Assembly (NCBI GenBank): GCA_947169245.1
Contig: CAMVPA010000009.1
Coordinates: 1-64,000 of the forward strand
Direction: 5' to 3'
Length of the DNA stretch: 64,000 nt
DNA from: an uncultured Prevotellaceae bacterium
GTDB lineage: Bacteria > Bacteroidota > Bacteroidia > Bacteroidales > Bacteroidaceae
Shown: in pieces, positions 36,255 to 44,639 of the stretch
How positions within the stretch are numbered: the stretch's first letter is position 1
How the letters are laid out: each line of letters begins with the position of its first letter
Translations under genes and position numbers: made by a program
Notes under the pieces: model-generated
The model's database searches: none
What the model saw: only the letters and a program-made list of their open reading frames with translations
Told to the model about the DNA's origin: nothing

Positions 36255-37544
36255 TTATTGGTGTGTCAGCTGGCTGATGAGCCACTGCTCCCACTCGTCC
36301 CACTGCTCCTGATACCAGAAGTGCTTGGTCATGGGATAGGGAGAGAGTGTCTTCGGCCCCTGAATAATATTATAGGTAGCATAGGCAGTAGTCGGCGGCA
36401 CCACATCATCGTTATAGCCAAACGAGAACCAGCCCTGCTGCCGCTTGGTGATGAGCCGTGCAAAGTTCACGCCGTCGTAGTAGCGCGACGTCTCGATCTG
36501 ACGTTCCACGCCCTTGCCCTTGTTCCAGTAGAAGTAGTGAGGCCATCCGCAGGCAACACCACGCAGCGACGCCGTGTGGTCGCACATGGCACCGTGGACG
36601 ACGCCATAGCAGGTAACGCGCTGGTCGAGACCTGCCGTGACCAGCGACAGGAAACCACCTTGGCTAGAGCCCGTCACACCGAGGTCGGTGCCGTTCCAGT
36701 CAGTGAACTGCTCAATATAGTCGACAGCTCTGATACAACCCAAGACCACACGCTTGTAGTAGCTCATGTCACGGTCGTCGGCACCGTAGTGCCAGTAGTC
36801 GTGCAGGGCACCATTCTGCAGGTCATCATAGACGCGCTGTTCCATGGTCACGGGTATGCCATGAATACCTATCTCCAAGGTGATGATGCCTTTCGAAGCC
36901 GTCCACACATCGCCACTATAGGGACGGACGCCAGCACCGGGTACACGCAACAATGCAGGATAGCGTCCCGGCTTCACTGGAACACTGAGAATGCCATACG
37001 TGCGGCTGTTCCATCGTGTGTTCTGGAAACTCACCTCGTAGACGTTCACGTCCTTGGTGCAACGTTCGGGCAACAGGCGTTTCGTCGGCTCCAACGTCGT
37101 CCAGCGTGCTTGTTCTATGGCCTGCTTCCAATAGGCCGTGAAGTCGGCGGGCATCACCGTCGTCGGCTGCAGCTTCTCGGGCGAGAAGGCGGCAGTACAC
37201 ATGCCTTCATAGGTTTTCTCGCCGACGTGTGCTACGACCTTCAGACGGTAGAACCCTGGCTGTTTCATCGTGCCGCGCCATTTCATGGTACCATCCTTCA
37301 GCGTGACCGTCTTCTTGGTGTCGGCATACATCTCGGGACCGGCCTCGTAGTCGACGATGACATTGTCGAGCAACGTGCCCGACTTGCGCACCTCAACGAC
37401 AAAGGCAGCCGTCTCGCCCACGCGATAGTTCCAGTCTTTATGATCAGGCTCTACGGTGACAACAATCTGCGAACCAATGACTTGTGCCCGCAGAGGCAGC
37501 ACCAAGAGTGCAGCCAACAGTGTAAAAAGGATGTTCTTCTTCAT
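36255..37544 (-). CDS. Exported acetyl esterase, CE7 / AXE1 type
   Basis: A 429-residue exported enzyme with signal peptide (1-20, MKKNILFTLLAALLVL...), an N-terminal beta domain (about 25-130) and a CE7-like alpha/beta hydrolase domain. The nucleophile motif is TGSSQGGFLS with Ser294; the Asp and His are plausibly in FGYNDDVVPP and TKHFWYQEQ. CE7 enzymes remove acetyl groups from xylo- or other oligosaccharides. Between a GH5 and a sugar symporter, it likely deacetylates mannan or glucomannan fragments. I chose the ATG at 37544 because the in-frame upstream ATG overlaps the end of the GH5 gene without need. Confidence 0.88.
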   Translation of the reverse strand: MKKNILFTLLAALLVLPLRAQVIGSQIVVTVEPDHKDWNYRVGETAAFVVEVRKSGTLLDNVIVDYEAGPEMYADTKKTVTLKDGTMKWRGTMKQPGFYRLKVVAHVGEKTYEGMCTAAFSPEKLQPTTVMPADFTAYWKQAIEQARWTTLEPTKRLLPERCTKDVNVYEVSFQNTRWNSRTYGILSVPVKPGRYPALLRVPGAGVRPYSGDVWTASKGIITLEIGIHGIPVTMEQRVYDDLQNGALHDYWHYGADDRDMSYYKRVVLGCIRAVDYIEQFTDWNGTDLGVTGSSQGGFLSLVTAGLDQRVTCYGVVHGAMCDHTASLRGVACGWPHYFYWNKGKGVERQIETSRYYDGVNFARLITKRQQGWFSFGYNDDVVPPTTAYATYNIIQGPKTLSPYPMTKHFWYQEQWDEWEQWLISQLTHQ

Positions 37545-37563
37545 GAGTGCTATCGTTTTTATA

Positions 37564-38847
37564 TTACTTGACATGTTTCATGCGGTTCACCTGCTGACGG
37601 ATGACCCGTAACGTCGACTTGTCGCCAGCAAATACCGAGTTCAGCCCCTGTGCCTCCTGGGCTGGATCGCCGGTATAGGGGTCGCCCACCTGCCACTGCT
37701 CGTGCTGAGGACGTGCAAAACCACCCCAGCCCCAGAAGTTACAACCGGCAAAGCGTCCACCCTGTTCGGCATTGTCAGCCACCAGCGAAAACACATATTT
37801 ATAATAGCCGTCGCGACCGTGCGTCGGTGTCCCCAAACCAAACTTGAAGTCGTCACGCGGATAGCCGAACTCCTCCATCACAAGTGGTTTCCCAATACGC
37901 TCGCAGATGGCCAAGTGGCGGTCAATATAGTCTTTCGTCTTTTCACAGGCCTTCGGCAAGTCCTCAACAAGATGCTCGGGCCGCACCCACGACCAGTTGT
38001 AGGGCCAAAGATGAACATTGCAGTAGCCGACGTTCGAATCGGCACAGATGCGCTCCCACACGCCATAGTCGTTCTCGCAGCCCCAGGACCCCTCGCTGCC
38101 TATGCTGACGAGGTGGTTCTTGTCTATTGAGCGGATGAGTGCCGCCGCCTCAGCTATCCACCGCTCGAAGGCAGGCAAGGCCTCCTTAGAAAAAGCTCGC
38201 GGCTCATTGCCTATCTGCCACGACATGATGGCGGGATCGTCGGTGTACTTCATACCCGTATAGCGGTTGGTGCGCCCAATGATGAAGCGCGCATAGTCGT
38301 AGAACAACTGATGAGCCTTCTCACATGTGGCATACTGCGCCATAGCCTGCATGAAAGCGGGGTAGCCCACGTCGTCGGGACGCGGCTGGCGCCCCAGTCC
38401 TGCATGCTCCAGATAGAAGCCATAGCCCCCACTCCACTCCCATGAGTTGTTCAGGTAGAGCACGGCCACCATCCCGCGTTTCTGCATCTCCACAAGCAGG
38501 TAGTCCAGCCCCGCCAGAATGGTGTCGTTATATTCGCCCGGTCTCACCTGCAGCGTTGGTTCCACCTTGGTGGCCACGCCGCGCTCGCCGTCGCTGCCCA
38601 CCAGTATCCGCAGGTTGTCGATGCCCATGCGCTTCATGGCGTCGAGTTCGCGGCAAAGCCGTTTGCGGTCGCCGCCCTGACCCTCGGAGCCCAGTATGGC
38701 ACCATACCAGAAGTTCGTGCCTACATAATAATAAGGTTGGCCGTTGCGTACGAAATGACCGTCCTCAACAGTAACATACTTCGACTGTCCCAATACCGGC
38801 AGTCCCATTACCACCGTCAGTAGCAGAGGTAGCAGTTTAATTTTCAT
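37564..38847 (-). CDS. GH5 family endo-mannanase-like enzyme
   Basis: A 427-residue exported enzyme with signal peptide (1-20). VGTNFWYGAILGS, NNSWEWSGG, the acid/base Glu215 in MSWQIGNEPR and the nucleophile Glu326 in VMEEFGYPRDD match GH5 enzymes of the mannanase group (GH5_7-like). FWGWGGFARP near the end is also typical. It is the first gene of the minus-strand unit with CE7 and the symporter. The length of 400-430 residues is usual. Substrate specificity within GH5 is inferred from motif pattern. Confidence 0.9.
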   Translation of the reverse strand: MKIKLLPLLLTVVMGLPVLGQSKYVTVEDGHFVRNGQPYYYVGTNFWYGAILGSEGQGGDRKRLCRELDAMKRMGIDNLRILVGSDGERGVATKVEPTLQVRPGEYNDTILAGLDYLLVEMQKRGMVAVLYLNNSWEWSGGYGFYLEHAGLGRQPRPDDVGYPAFMQAMAQYATCEKAHQLFYDYARFIIGRTNRYTGMKYTDDPAIMSWQIGNEPRAFSKEALPAFERWIAEAAALIRSIDKNHLVSIGSEGSWGCENDYGVWERICADSNVGYCNVHLWPYNWSWVRPEHLVEDLPKACEKTKDYIDRHLAICERIGKPLVMEEFGYPRDDFKFGLGTPTHGRDGYYKYVFSLVADNAEQGGRFAGCNFWGWGGFARPQHEQWQVGDPYTGDPAQEAQGLNSVFAGDKSTLRVIRQQVNRMKHVK

Positions 38848-38904
38848 AATTCAAGATTGTTCTTAGCAGCAATAAAATACATGTGTTCAACAAGAATTCG
38901 CCTA

Positions 38905-38912
38905 CAAAAGTA
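38905..38912 (-). promoter_or_regulatory. -7 box for the GH5-CE7-symporter operon
   Basis: The minus strand reads TACTTTTG, matching TAnnTTTG, 57 bases before the GH5 ATG. Confidence 0.55.
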
Positions 38913-38953
38913 AACAAAAGACACGAAACCGCCAAATGATTCCGTGTATTTGT

Positions 38954-39811
38954 TTACAATCCCGGGCTAAAGAAATCGACCAACCCGTCTATCGGACTAC
39001 GGAGGACAGTACCAAGACGGAAGCCCTGACGCTCGGCGGCCTCACGGAGTTCGGACTGGAAGAAGAAGGCAATGCTGCCGACGGCTCCTACGGGCAGGTC
39101 GCGACGGCCATAGGGCACGACATTACGACTGAAGAAGTCGCAGAAGTTATCGACAACGATGTCGCGTATACCGGGATCGCCCAGATGGTCGTGGATGAAC
39201 CGTGCGAGGGAGGCCAGCCAGCGGTTGGCCAGCGGCTGGCGGTAGACGCGGGCTATGACGTCGCTCTCTGTCATCTGCTGTTCTGCGAAGAAGGCTTCGC
39301 GGAGACTCGCCGACAACCATCCCTTCAGCAGGGCGTTCAGGAAGCGGATGCCCAGCACTGCCCCGCTGCCCTCGTCGCCGAGGATGTAGCCCAGCGGCGG
39401 CGTGTTCTGCACGATGTGCTCACCGTCGTACAGACAGCTGTTGGCGCCGGTGCCCAGGATGCAGGCCTGTCCCGCCTCCCGTCCACAGACGGCAATGGCG
39501 GCACCCAGCAGGTCGCCGTGGGCCTCAATGCGCTCTGCCCCGCCAAAGACTTCGGCAATGAGTCTGCACATAACAGTTTCAAGCTCAGGACGAACGCCGC
39601 TTCCGTAGAAGTAAATCTCAGAGGGCGGCTCTTCCTGCTTGAGAAGACGGTAGGCCGGCAGCAATTCGCCCGTCAGGACGGCACGGATGTCCTCCTCCGT
39701 CTGGTGGAACGGATTGATGCCCTGCGTCTGCAGGCGGCCGGCCATCTGCCCGTCGGCGAGCAAAGCCCAGTCAGTCTTGGTACTCCCACTGTCAGCAATC
39801 AAAATCTGCAT
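38954..39811 (-). CDS. BadF/BadG-type sugar kinase (N-acetylglucosamine kinase-like)
   Basis: A 285-residue ATP-dependent sugar kinase of the ASKHA fold. The phosphate-1 motif is LIADSGSTKTDWALL, followed by EAHGDLLGAAIAVCG, CILGTGANSCLYDG and LGYILGDEGSGAVLG. This pattern fits the NAGK-like branch of the BadF family, which phosphorylates GlcNAc or related amino sugars. I chose the ATG at 39811 because the -7 box lies at 39842-39849. It is a single gene; the neighbouring GH5 operon ends before it starts in the same direction, 106 bases apart, and has its own promoter. Confidence 0.85.
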   Translation of the reverse strand: MQILIADSGSTKTDWALLADGQMAGRLQTQGINPFHQTEEDIRAVLTGELLPAYRLLKQEEPPSEIYFYGSGVRPELETVMCRLIAEVFGGAERIEAHGDLLGAAIAVCGREAGQACILGTGANSCLYDGEHIVQNTPPLGYILGDEGSGAVLGIRFLNALLKGWLSASLREAFFAEQQMTESDVIARVYRQPLANRWLASLARFIHDHLGDPGIRDIVVDNFCDFFSRNVVPYGRRDLPVGAVGSIAFFFQSELREAAERQGFRLGTVLRSPIDGLVDFFSPGL

Positions 39812-39841
39812 ATCTTCCGCTGTCGTTATAGGTTTGTGCTG

Positions 39842-39849
39842 CAAAGATA
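39842..39849 (-). promoter_or_regulatory. -7 box for the sugar kinase
   Basis: The minus strand reads TATCTTTG, 30 bases before the ATG. The 39850-40054 stretch upstream contains several short cctgcac/gcacctg units and a partial inverted match to the repeats at 40324-40351. Confidence 0.7.
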
Positions 39850-40054
39850 AGTATTTTCTTGTAACCATGCAAGCTTTTGCCCACCTTTTCTTCTGTGCCC
39901 CCTATATATAGGAAAAAGCCGGAAAAAACCTGCACTCTTGCACCCAGCACTGAGTACCAGACAGTTAGCGTCAAAAACCGCCTATTATCCTCGCACCTGC
40001 CATGCACCAGAAGCTGCACCTGCCAGGCAGCTGTCCCTACCCCGTCGCCGACTG

Positions 40055-40197
40055 CTGCGGCGGCCCCGGAGAAGTCTGCGGCGGCCCCGGAGGATGCTGC
40101 GGCGGCCCCGGAGGATGCTGCGGCGGCCCCGGAGAAGTCTGCGGCGGCCCCGGAGAAGTCTGCGGCGGCCCCGGAGAAACGTCCCACGGCCTGGGAC
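40055..40197. repeat. 21-bp tandem repeat array plus palindrome, locus B
   Basis: Six copies of ctgcggcggccccgga at a 21-bp period (40055-40175), with linkers gaagt or ggatg, ending in gtcccacggcctgggac at 40181-40197. The same unit and palindrome occur at 1-76. There are no unique spacers, so it is not a CRISPR array. One frame codes a long Ala/Pro/Glu stretch; I consider it non-coding because the flanks are not conserved as protein. Confidence 0.9.
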
Positions 40198-40323
40198 ATT
40201 TTTGTCTGTCCATCCGTCTGCATCCGTCCGATGTCAGGTGCAGAACAGGTGTTGATACAGGTGCAGGTTTGCGCGCAAATGAAGAGCAGCGGGACAGCGG
40301 AGAAGCGCCTGATGCTCAGCGCC

Positions 40324-40351
40324 AAGTGCAGGAAGTGCAGGAAGTGCAGGT
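40324..40351. repeat. aagtgcagg tandem repeat, locus B
   Basis: Three tandem units of aagtgcagg, identical to the right arm of the inverted repeat at 185-256. Locus B has only an imperfect left partner near 39927-39945. About 75 bases downstream lies the promoter of the next gene, as at locus A. The remainder of the 39850-40400 spacer shows nothing I recognise. Confidence 0.75.
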
Positions 40352-40403
40352 GGTTTTGGTTGTAAGGGATTATAGTGTTGCAAGCAATTCGTGCGCCCTT
40401 TTC

Positions 40404-40434
40404 TTGTTTATCTCGGATATTATTCGTAATTTTG
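40404..40434 (+). promoter_or_regulatory. Promoter of the MscS channel gene
   Basis: TTG at 40404-40406 and -7 box TAATTTTG at 40427-40434 with a 20-base spacer; 22 bases before the ATG. Confidence 0.7.
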
Positions 40435-40456
40435 CACGCAAAAATAAGGACAAAAC

Positions 40457-42790
40457 ATGCGACGACTATACATCATACTGCTATTGCTGGCCGGAATCAT
40501 CGGCGAGGCCGGCGCCGTGCTGAAAGAGAAAAACCTTGAGCAGACGCTAACTATACTGCGCTCAGAGCTGACGAAGCGATACATAGACTTGAACGAACAA
40601 CGCGAGGAGCGTCAGGAGCAACGCGAACAAGTATACCAAAGCCTGTCACAGACCATGAGGCAGGCCAACCAAAATGCCCTGATGCTGTACTCGCAGGACC
40701 AGGAGTATCTGTTCGACCTCACCTATGCCTGCCACCAGGCCACGGAGCTCTATCAGGAGTTCCAGCGCCGTCAGATGCCATTCCGTGAGTACATCGTCAA
40801 CACGAGTGGCGAGATAGCCCGCTTCGACAGTCTGGTGACCAGTCTGAAGAATATGCCCGTCAACATGTTGAGCGACAGGGCACGCATTGACCGGAGCGTC
40901 TGTCTGACACTGGCCACCAGCATCAAGCGTACGCTGGAGGACGGTTCGCAACAGATGGAGGACTACATCCGCTTCTACGATGCGACGGAGGGCCGTCTGA
41001 AGAACATGAACGACTACGCTCAGGAGTGCTACTACGACATACAGACCAGCATCTTCAAGAACGGTGGTGAAACATACTTCAACATCGTGAGCCACCTGAA
41101 GCAGAAGTGGCAGACAATGCGTGATGTGGTGACCAGGAAATATGCCGTCAGCAAGGAGAGCCAGCACTCCGACTGGAACATCTATTGGATTATCGGACTC
41201 TTCATCGCCATCCTGTTCTACGCACTCATCGCCATCGGCCTGAACCTGCTGGTGTTCCGCTTCATGCCGCAACGCATGCACACACCAGAATTCCTGAAAA
41301 AGCGGTCATCTATCATCTGGGCTACGACCACCATCACGCTGGCTCTCATCATGGGCATTATGCGCCATAACAGCGAGCAGAACTTCTTCATCATGGCCTC
41401 CGGACTGCTGGTGGAGTATTTGTGGCTGCTGGCTGTCATCCTCATCTCGCTGCTGCTGCGCGTCAGCGGCAACCAGATACACAGCGCCTTCCGCATCTAT
41501 GCCCCGTTGCTTGTGATTGGCTTCATCGTCATCACCTTCCGCATCATCCTCATACCGAGCGAACTGGTGAGTCTCATCTTCCCGCCAATCCTGCTGCTGT
41601 GCATGATCTGGCAGTGGCTGCAGGTGAGGAAGCACAACCAGAACATTCCACGCTCGGACATGTTCTACACTTACGTTTCGCTGACCGTCTTCATAGCCTC
41701 AACAGTCTGTTCGTGGGCAGGATACACCCTGCTTGCAGTACAGCTGCTCATCTGGTGGATCATGCAGCTGACCTGCATCCTGACCATCACCTGCATCTCG
41801 GACTATCTGAAGATGTACGAGGAGAAGCACGAGTTCTCGAAACGTCCCATCACTCAGACCTGGCTCTACACGCTGGTCCACAAGGTGGCGATGCCCGTAC
41901 TCATCGTGTGGTCGGTGATGCTCAGCGTCTACTGGGCCACCGACGTATTCAACCTGAGCGACATGTGTTGGGATGTCTTCAACAGCATGTTCATCAACCA
42001 GAAATACCTCAAGGTGAGCATCGTGAAGCTGGCCGTCGTCATCAGCATGTGGTTCCTGTTCCGCTGGTTGTCGCGAACGGTGCTTAGCCTGCTGCGACTT
42101 CACTTCGAGTCGAGGGACCCGTCAACGGCCGAGAGCCGCACGGTGATGGGCAAGAACGTCGTTCAGCTCATCATCTGGGGCACATGGCTGCTCCTGACGC
42201 TCGCCTACCTGAACATCAGTGTCGCCTGGCTCATGGCCATCACGGGCGGTCTGTCAACCGGTATCGGTTTTGCCTCGAAAGACATCATCGAGAACATCTA
42301 CTACGGCGCCTCGCTCATGACCGGCCGCATCAAGGTGGGCGACTGGATTGAGGTCGACGGCACCATGGGTAAAGTGGCAAGCATCAGCTACACATCGACC
42401 GTCATTGAGTCGCTGGCTGGCGAGGTCATCACCTTCCAGAACTCGCAGCTCTTCGCCAAAAACTACAAGAACCTGACACGCAACCACGGTTATGTGCTCG
42501 CCATCATCCCGTTTGGCGTGGCCTACGGCTCGAACCTCAAGCAGGTGACCGAGTTGGTAGAGGACGCCGTCAACGGCATGAGCCACGAGTGGATGGACCC
42601 CGAGAAGAAGGTAAAGGCGGTGGTCTACGAGATGGGCGACTCGAGCGTCAACTTCAAGCTCTTCGTTTGGTCAGATGCCGTCAAGAGGGCTTATGTCATC
42701 AGCGATGTGCTGAAGTGTGTCTACGATACGCTCGACGCCCACGGCATCTCCATCCCGTTCCCGCAGCGCGATGTGCATATTGTTCAGTGA
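40457..42790 (+). CDS. Large MscS-family mechanosensitive channel
   Basis: A 777-residue inner-membrane protein. A signal-like N-terminus (1-20) precedes a long coiled periplasmic region (about 25-230, rich in Glu, Gln and Arg), then about ten helices. The MscS core begins near residue 580: GGLSTGIGFASKDIIENIYYG is the pore helix, followed by VGDWIEVDGTMGKVASISY and the beta/alpha-beta domain with FQNSQLFAKNYKNLTRNHG. It fits the large MscS branch (MscK/YnaI-like) that opens under membrane tension. The gene stands alone with its own promoter next to repeat locus B. Confidence 0.88.
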   Translation: MRRLYIILLLLAGIIGEAGAVLKEKNLEQTLTILRSELTKRYIDLNEQREERQEQREQVYQSLSQTMRQANQNALMLYSQDQEYLFDLTYACHQATELYQEFQRRQMPFREYIVNTSGEIARFDSLVTSLKNMPVNMLSDRARIDRSVCLTLATSIKRTLEDGSQQMEDYIRFYDATEGRLKNMNDYAQECYYDIQTSIFKNGGETYFNIVSHLKQKWQTMRDVVTRKYAVSKESQHSDWNIYWIIGLFIAILFYALIAIGLNLLVFRFMPQRMHTPEFLKKRSSIIWATTTITLALIMGIMRHNSEQNFFIMASGLLVEYLWLLAVILISLLLRVSGNQIHSAFRIYAPLLVIGFIVITFRIILIPSELVSLIFPPILLLCMIWQWLQVRKHNQNIPRSDMFYTYVSLTVFIASTVCSWAGYTLLAVQLLIWWIMQLTCILTITCISDYLKMYEEKHEFSKRPITQTWLYTLVHKVAMPVLIVWSVMLSVYWATDVFNLSDMCWDVFNSMFINQKYLKVSIVKLAVVISMWFLFRWLSRTVLSLLRLHFESRDPSTAESRTVMGKNVVQLIIWGTWLLLTLAYLNISVAWLMAITGGLSTGIGFASKDIIENIYYGASLMTGRIKVGDWIEVDGTMGKVASISYTSTVIESLAGEVITFQNSQLFAKNYKNLTRNHGYVLAIIPFGVAYGSNLKQVTELVEDAVNGMSHEWMDPEKKVKAVVYEMGDSSVNFKLFVWSDAVKRAYVISDVLKCVYDTLDAHGISIPFPQRDVHIVQ

Positions 42791-42845
42791 GAGGTGAGGG
42801 GTGAGAGAATAGTTAAAGCGAGTTAAAGACGATGCGGATTAAAGA
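42787..42845. repeat. Short direct-repeat spacer before kdsA
   Basis: gtgagaggtgaggggtgag repeats overlap the MscS stop codon, then three ttaaag units (two identical agttaaag 10 bases apart at 42811 and 42821, and attaaag at 42838) lie just upstream of the kdsA promoter. The spacing of one helical turn for the first two is compatible with regulator sites, which is only a suggestion. Confidence 0.5.
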
Positions 42846-42853
42846 AATATTCA

Positions 42854-42861
42854 TAACTTTG
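42854..42861 (+). promoter_or_regulatory. -7 box for the kdsA operon, very close to the ATG
   Basis: TAACTTTG ends only 8 bases before the kdsA ATG at 42870, so the predicted transcript starts within a few bases of the start codon. Confidence 0.7.
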
Positions 42862-42869
42862 CAACGAAC

Positions 42870-43628
42870 ATGAGAAAAAGTACCATCATTGCAGGTCCTT
42901 GCGTCATTGAATCGGCCGAGTTGCTTGATACGGTGGCGCGTGAATTGGTGCGCATTAACAAGGCGCTGGACACTGACATCATATTCAAAGCCTCGTTCGA
43001 CAAGGCCAACCGCACGAGCATCCGCTCGTTCCGTGGGCCGGGCATCGACCGCGGCCTGCAGATGCTGGCCGACGTGAAGAGCCGTTACGGCCTCCGCGTG
43101 CTGACCGACATACACGAGGCGTGGCAGGCCCAGCCGGCAGGCGAGGTGTGCGACGTGCTACAGATTCCCGCCTTCCTGTGCCGTCAGACCGACCTGCTCG
43201 TGGCTGCTGCCAAGACTGGCCGCACGGTGAACATCAAGAAGGCACAGTTCCTCAGCGGGCGCGACATGAAGTACCCCGTTGAGAAGGCGCTTGACAGCGG
43301 TGCCACCGAGGTATGGCTGACAGAGCGCGGCAACATGATGGGCTACAACAATCTGGTGGTCGACTTCCGCAACATCCCCGACATGCTGGAGCTCGTGCCG
43401 ACGGTCATCATGGACTGCACACACAGCGTACAGCGCCCCGGCGGAGCCGACGGCAAGACGGGCGGCGACCGCCGCTTCGTGCCCCAGATGGCTCTGGCCG
43501 CCAAGGCTTTCGGTGCTACAGGCTGGTTCTTCGAGGTACACCCCACCCCAGATGCTGGTCTTAGCGACGCGGCCAACATGCTGGAGCTCGACAAGCTGGA
43601 AGGGCTGGTCAAGGCGATTGCAGAATGA
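42870..43628 (+). CDS. kdsA: 3-deoxy-8-phosphooctulonate synthase (Kdo8P synthase)
   Basis: A 252-residue cytoplasmic enzyme that condenses phosphoenolpyruvate with D-arabinose 5-phosphate to give Kdo 8-phosphate, a precursor of LPS inner core. Motifs are IIAGPCVIES, IIFKASFDKANRTSIRSF, LQIPAFLCRQTDLL, TERGNMMGYNNLVVDF and the DCTHSVQRPGG loop. It is shorter than the E. coli enzyme (about 284), mostly at the N-terminus, but the core starts at residue 4 and appears complete. The next gene makes its substrate. The predicted leader is almost absent. Confidence 0.96.
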   Translation: MRKSTIIAGPCVIESAELLDTVARELVRINKALDTDIIFKASFDKANRTSIRSFRGPGIDRGLQMLADVKSRYGLRVLTDIHEAWQAQPAGEVCDVLQIPAFLCRQTDLLVAAAKTGRTVNIKKAQFLSGRDMKYPVEKALDSGATEVWLTERGNMMGYNNLVVDFRNIPDMLELVPTVIMDCTHSVQRPGGADGKTGGDRRFVPQMALAAKAFGATGWFFEVHPTPDAGLSDAANMLELDKLEGLVKAIAE

Positions 43629-43676
43629 AGGAATCCCGGAATATCGGAATATCGAAATATCAAAAAGCAAGACGAA

Positions 43677-44627
43677 GTGAACGCAAGAGAATACGGCATC
43701 AAGTGCATTAAGGACGAGGCAGAAGCCTTGTTGGGACTCATCCCCATGATGGACGAGGAGTTCGACCGTGCGGTCGAGCTCATGTATCGCTGTCATGGCA
43801 AGATCATCGTCACCGGCGTTGGCAAGAGCGGCCATGTGGGCGCCAAGATTGCGGCCACGTTGTCGTCGACAGGCACCCCGTCGTTCTTCATCAACCCCCT
43901 CGACGTGTTCCACGGCGACCTCGGCGTGATGACCCGCGACGACGTGGTGCTGGCCATCAGCAACAGCGGCCAGACCGACGAGCTGCTGCGCTTCATCCCA
44001 CTGGTGCTGCAGATGCAGATTCCCATCATCGCCATGAGTGGCAACAAAGAGTCGCTGCTGGCCAAGTATGCCGACTGCCACCTGAACGTCTGCGTCAGCC
44101 ACGAGGCCGACCCGCTGAACCTGGCCCCCACCAGCAGCGCCACGGCACAGATGGTGATGGGCGACGCCCTGGCGGTGGCCCTCATCAAGAAGCGTAACTT
44201 CCAGCCTCAGGACTTCGCGCAGTTCCACCCCGGTGGCGAGCTTGGCAAGCGTCTGCTGACCACGGCCAGCGACGTCATGCGCACCGAAGACCTGCCTCGC
44301 ATTACGCCCGACATGCGTCTCGGCGAGGCCATCATCCTGGTCAGCAAGGGCAAGCTGGGCTTAGGCATAGCCATGAACGACGACGACACCATTGCCGGAC
44401 TGATTACCGACGGCGACATACGCCGTGCCACCGAGCGCTGGCAGGCTGAGTTCTTCAACCACGCCGTCAGCGATATCATGACGCGTGACCCGAAGACTGT
44501 CAGTCCCCAGATGAAGATTTCGGAGATACAGAAAATCATGAACAAGTATAAAATCCACTCGGTACTGGTCACCGACAAGAAGCGCCACCTGCTGGGCGTC
44601 GTCGACCATTATTCGTGTATGATATAG
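43677..44627 (+). CDS. kdsD: Arabinose 5-phosphate isomerase (KpsF/GutQ type)
   Basis: A 316-residue enzyme converting ribulose 5-phosphate to arabinose 5-phosphate for KdsA. The SIS domain (about 30-180) has TGVGKSGHVGAKIAATLSSTG, the sugar-site residues in VFHGDLGVM, and AISNSGQTDELL. Two CBS domains follow (about 200-316). The start is a GTG at 43677, giving the expected N-terminus NAREYGIKCI. The 48-base gap after kdsA contains gaatatcgg repeats. The next gene starts 12 bases after the stop. Confidence 0.95.
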   Translation: MNAREYGIKCIKDEAEALLGLIPMMDEEFDRAVELMYRCHGKIIVTGVGKSGHVGAKIAATLSSTGTPSFFINPLDVFHGDLGVMTRDDVVLAISNSGQTDELLRFIPLVLQMQIPIIAMSGNKESLLAKYADCHLNVCVSHEADPLNLAPTSSATAQMVMGDALAVALIKKRNFQPQDFAQFHPGGELGKRLLTTASDVMRTEDLPRITPDMRLGEAIILVSKGKLGLGIAMNDDDTIAGLITDGDIRRATERWQAEFFNHAVSDIMTRDPKTVSPQMKISEIQKIMNKYKIHSVLVTDKKRHLLGVVDHYSCMI

Positions 44628-44639
44628 ACGTATTTATCT

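Noticed and set aside
36258..37571. 437-codon open frame on the plus strand
   Set aside because: It mirrors the CE7 esterase gene, which has a signal peptide and catalytic motifs; the antisense product shows no domain.
40055..40197. Possible CRISPR array
   Set aside because: The units repeat head to tail with 5-base linkers and no unique spacers; no cas genes nearby.
39877..40365. Reading frame encoding a repeated AAPEKSA-type heptad
   Set aside because: The heptad arises from the 21-bp DNA array. The sequence after the shared palindrome is not conserved at the protein level between loci A and B, and no plausible start region exists.
42870..43628. DAHP synthase (aromatic pathway) instead of Kdo8P synthase
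   Set aside because: The KASFDKANRTS and DCTHSVQ motifs and the neighbouring arabinose 5-phosphate isomerase gene indicate KdsA.
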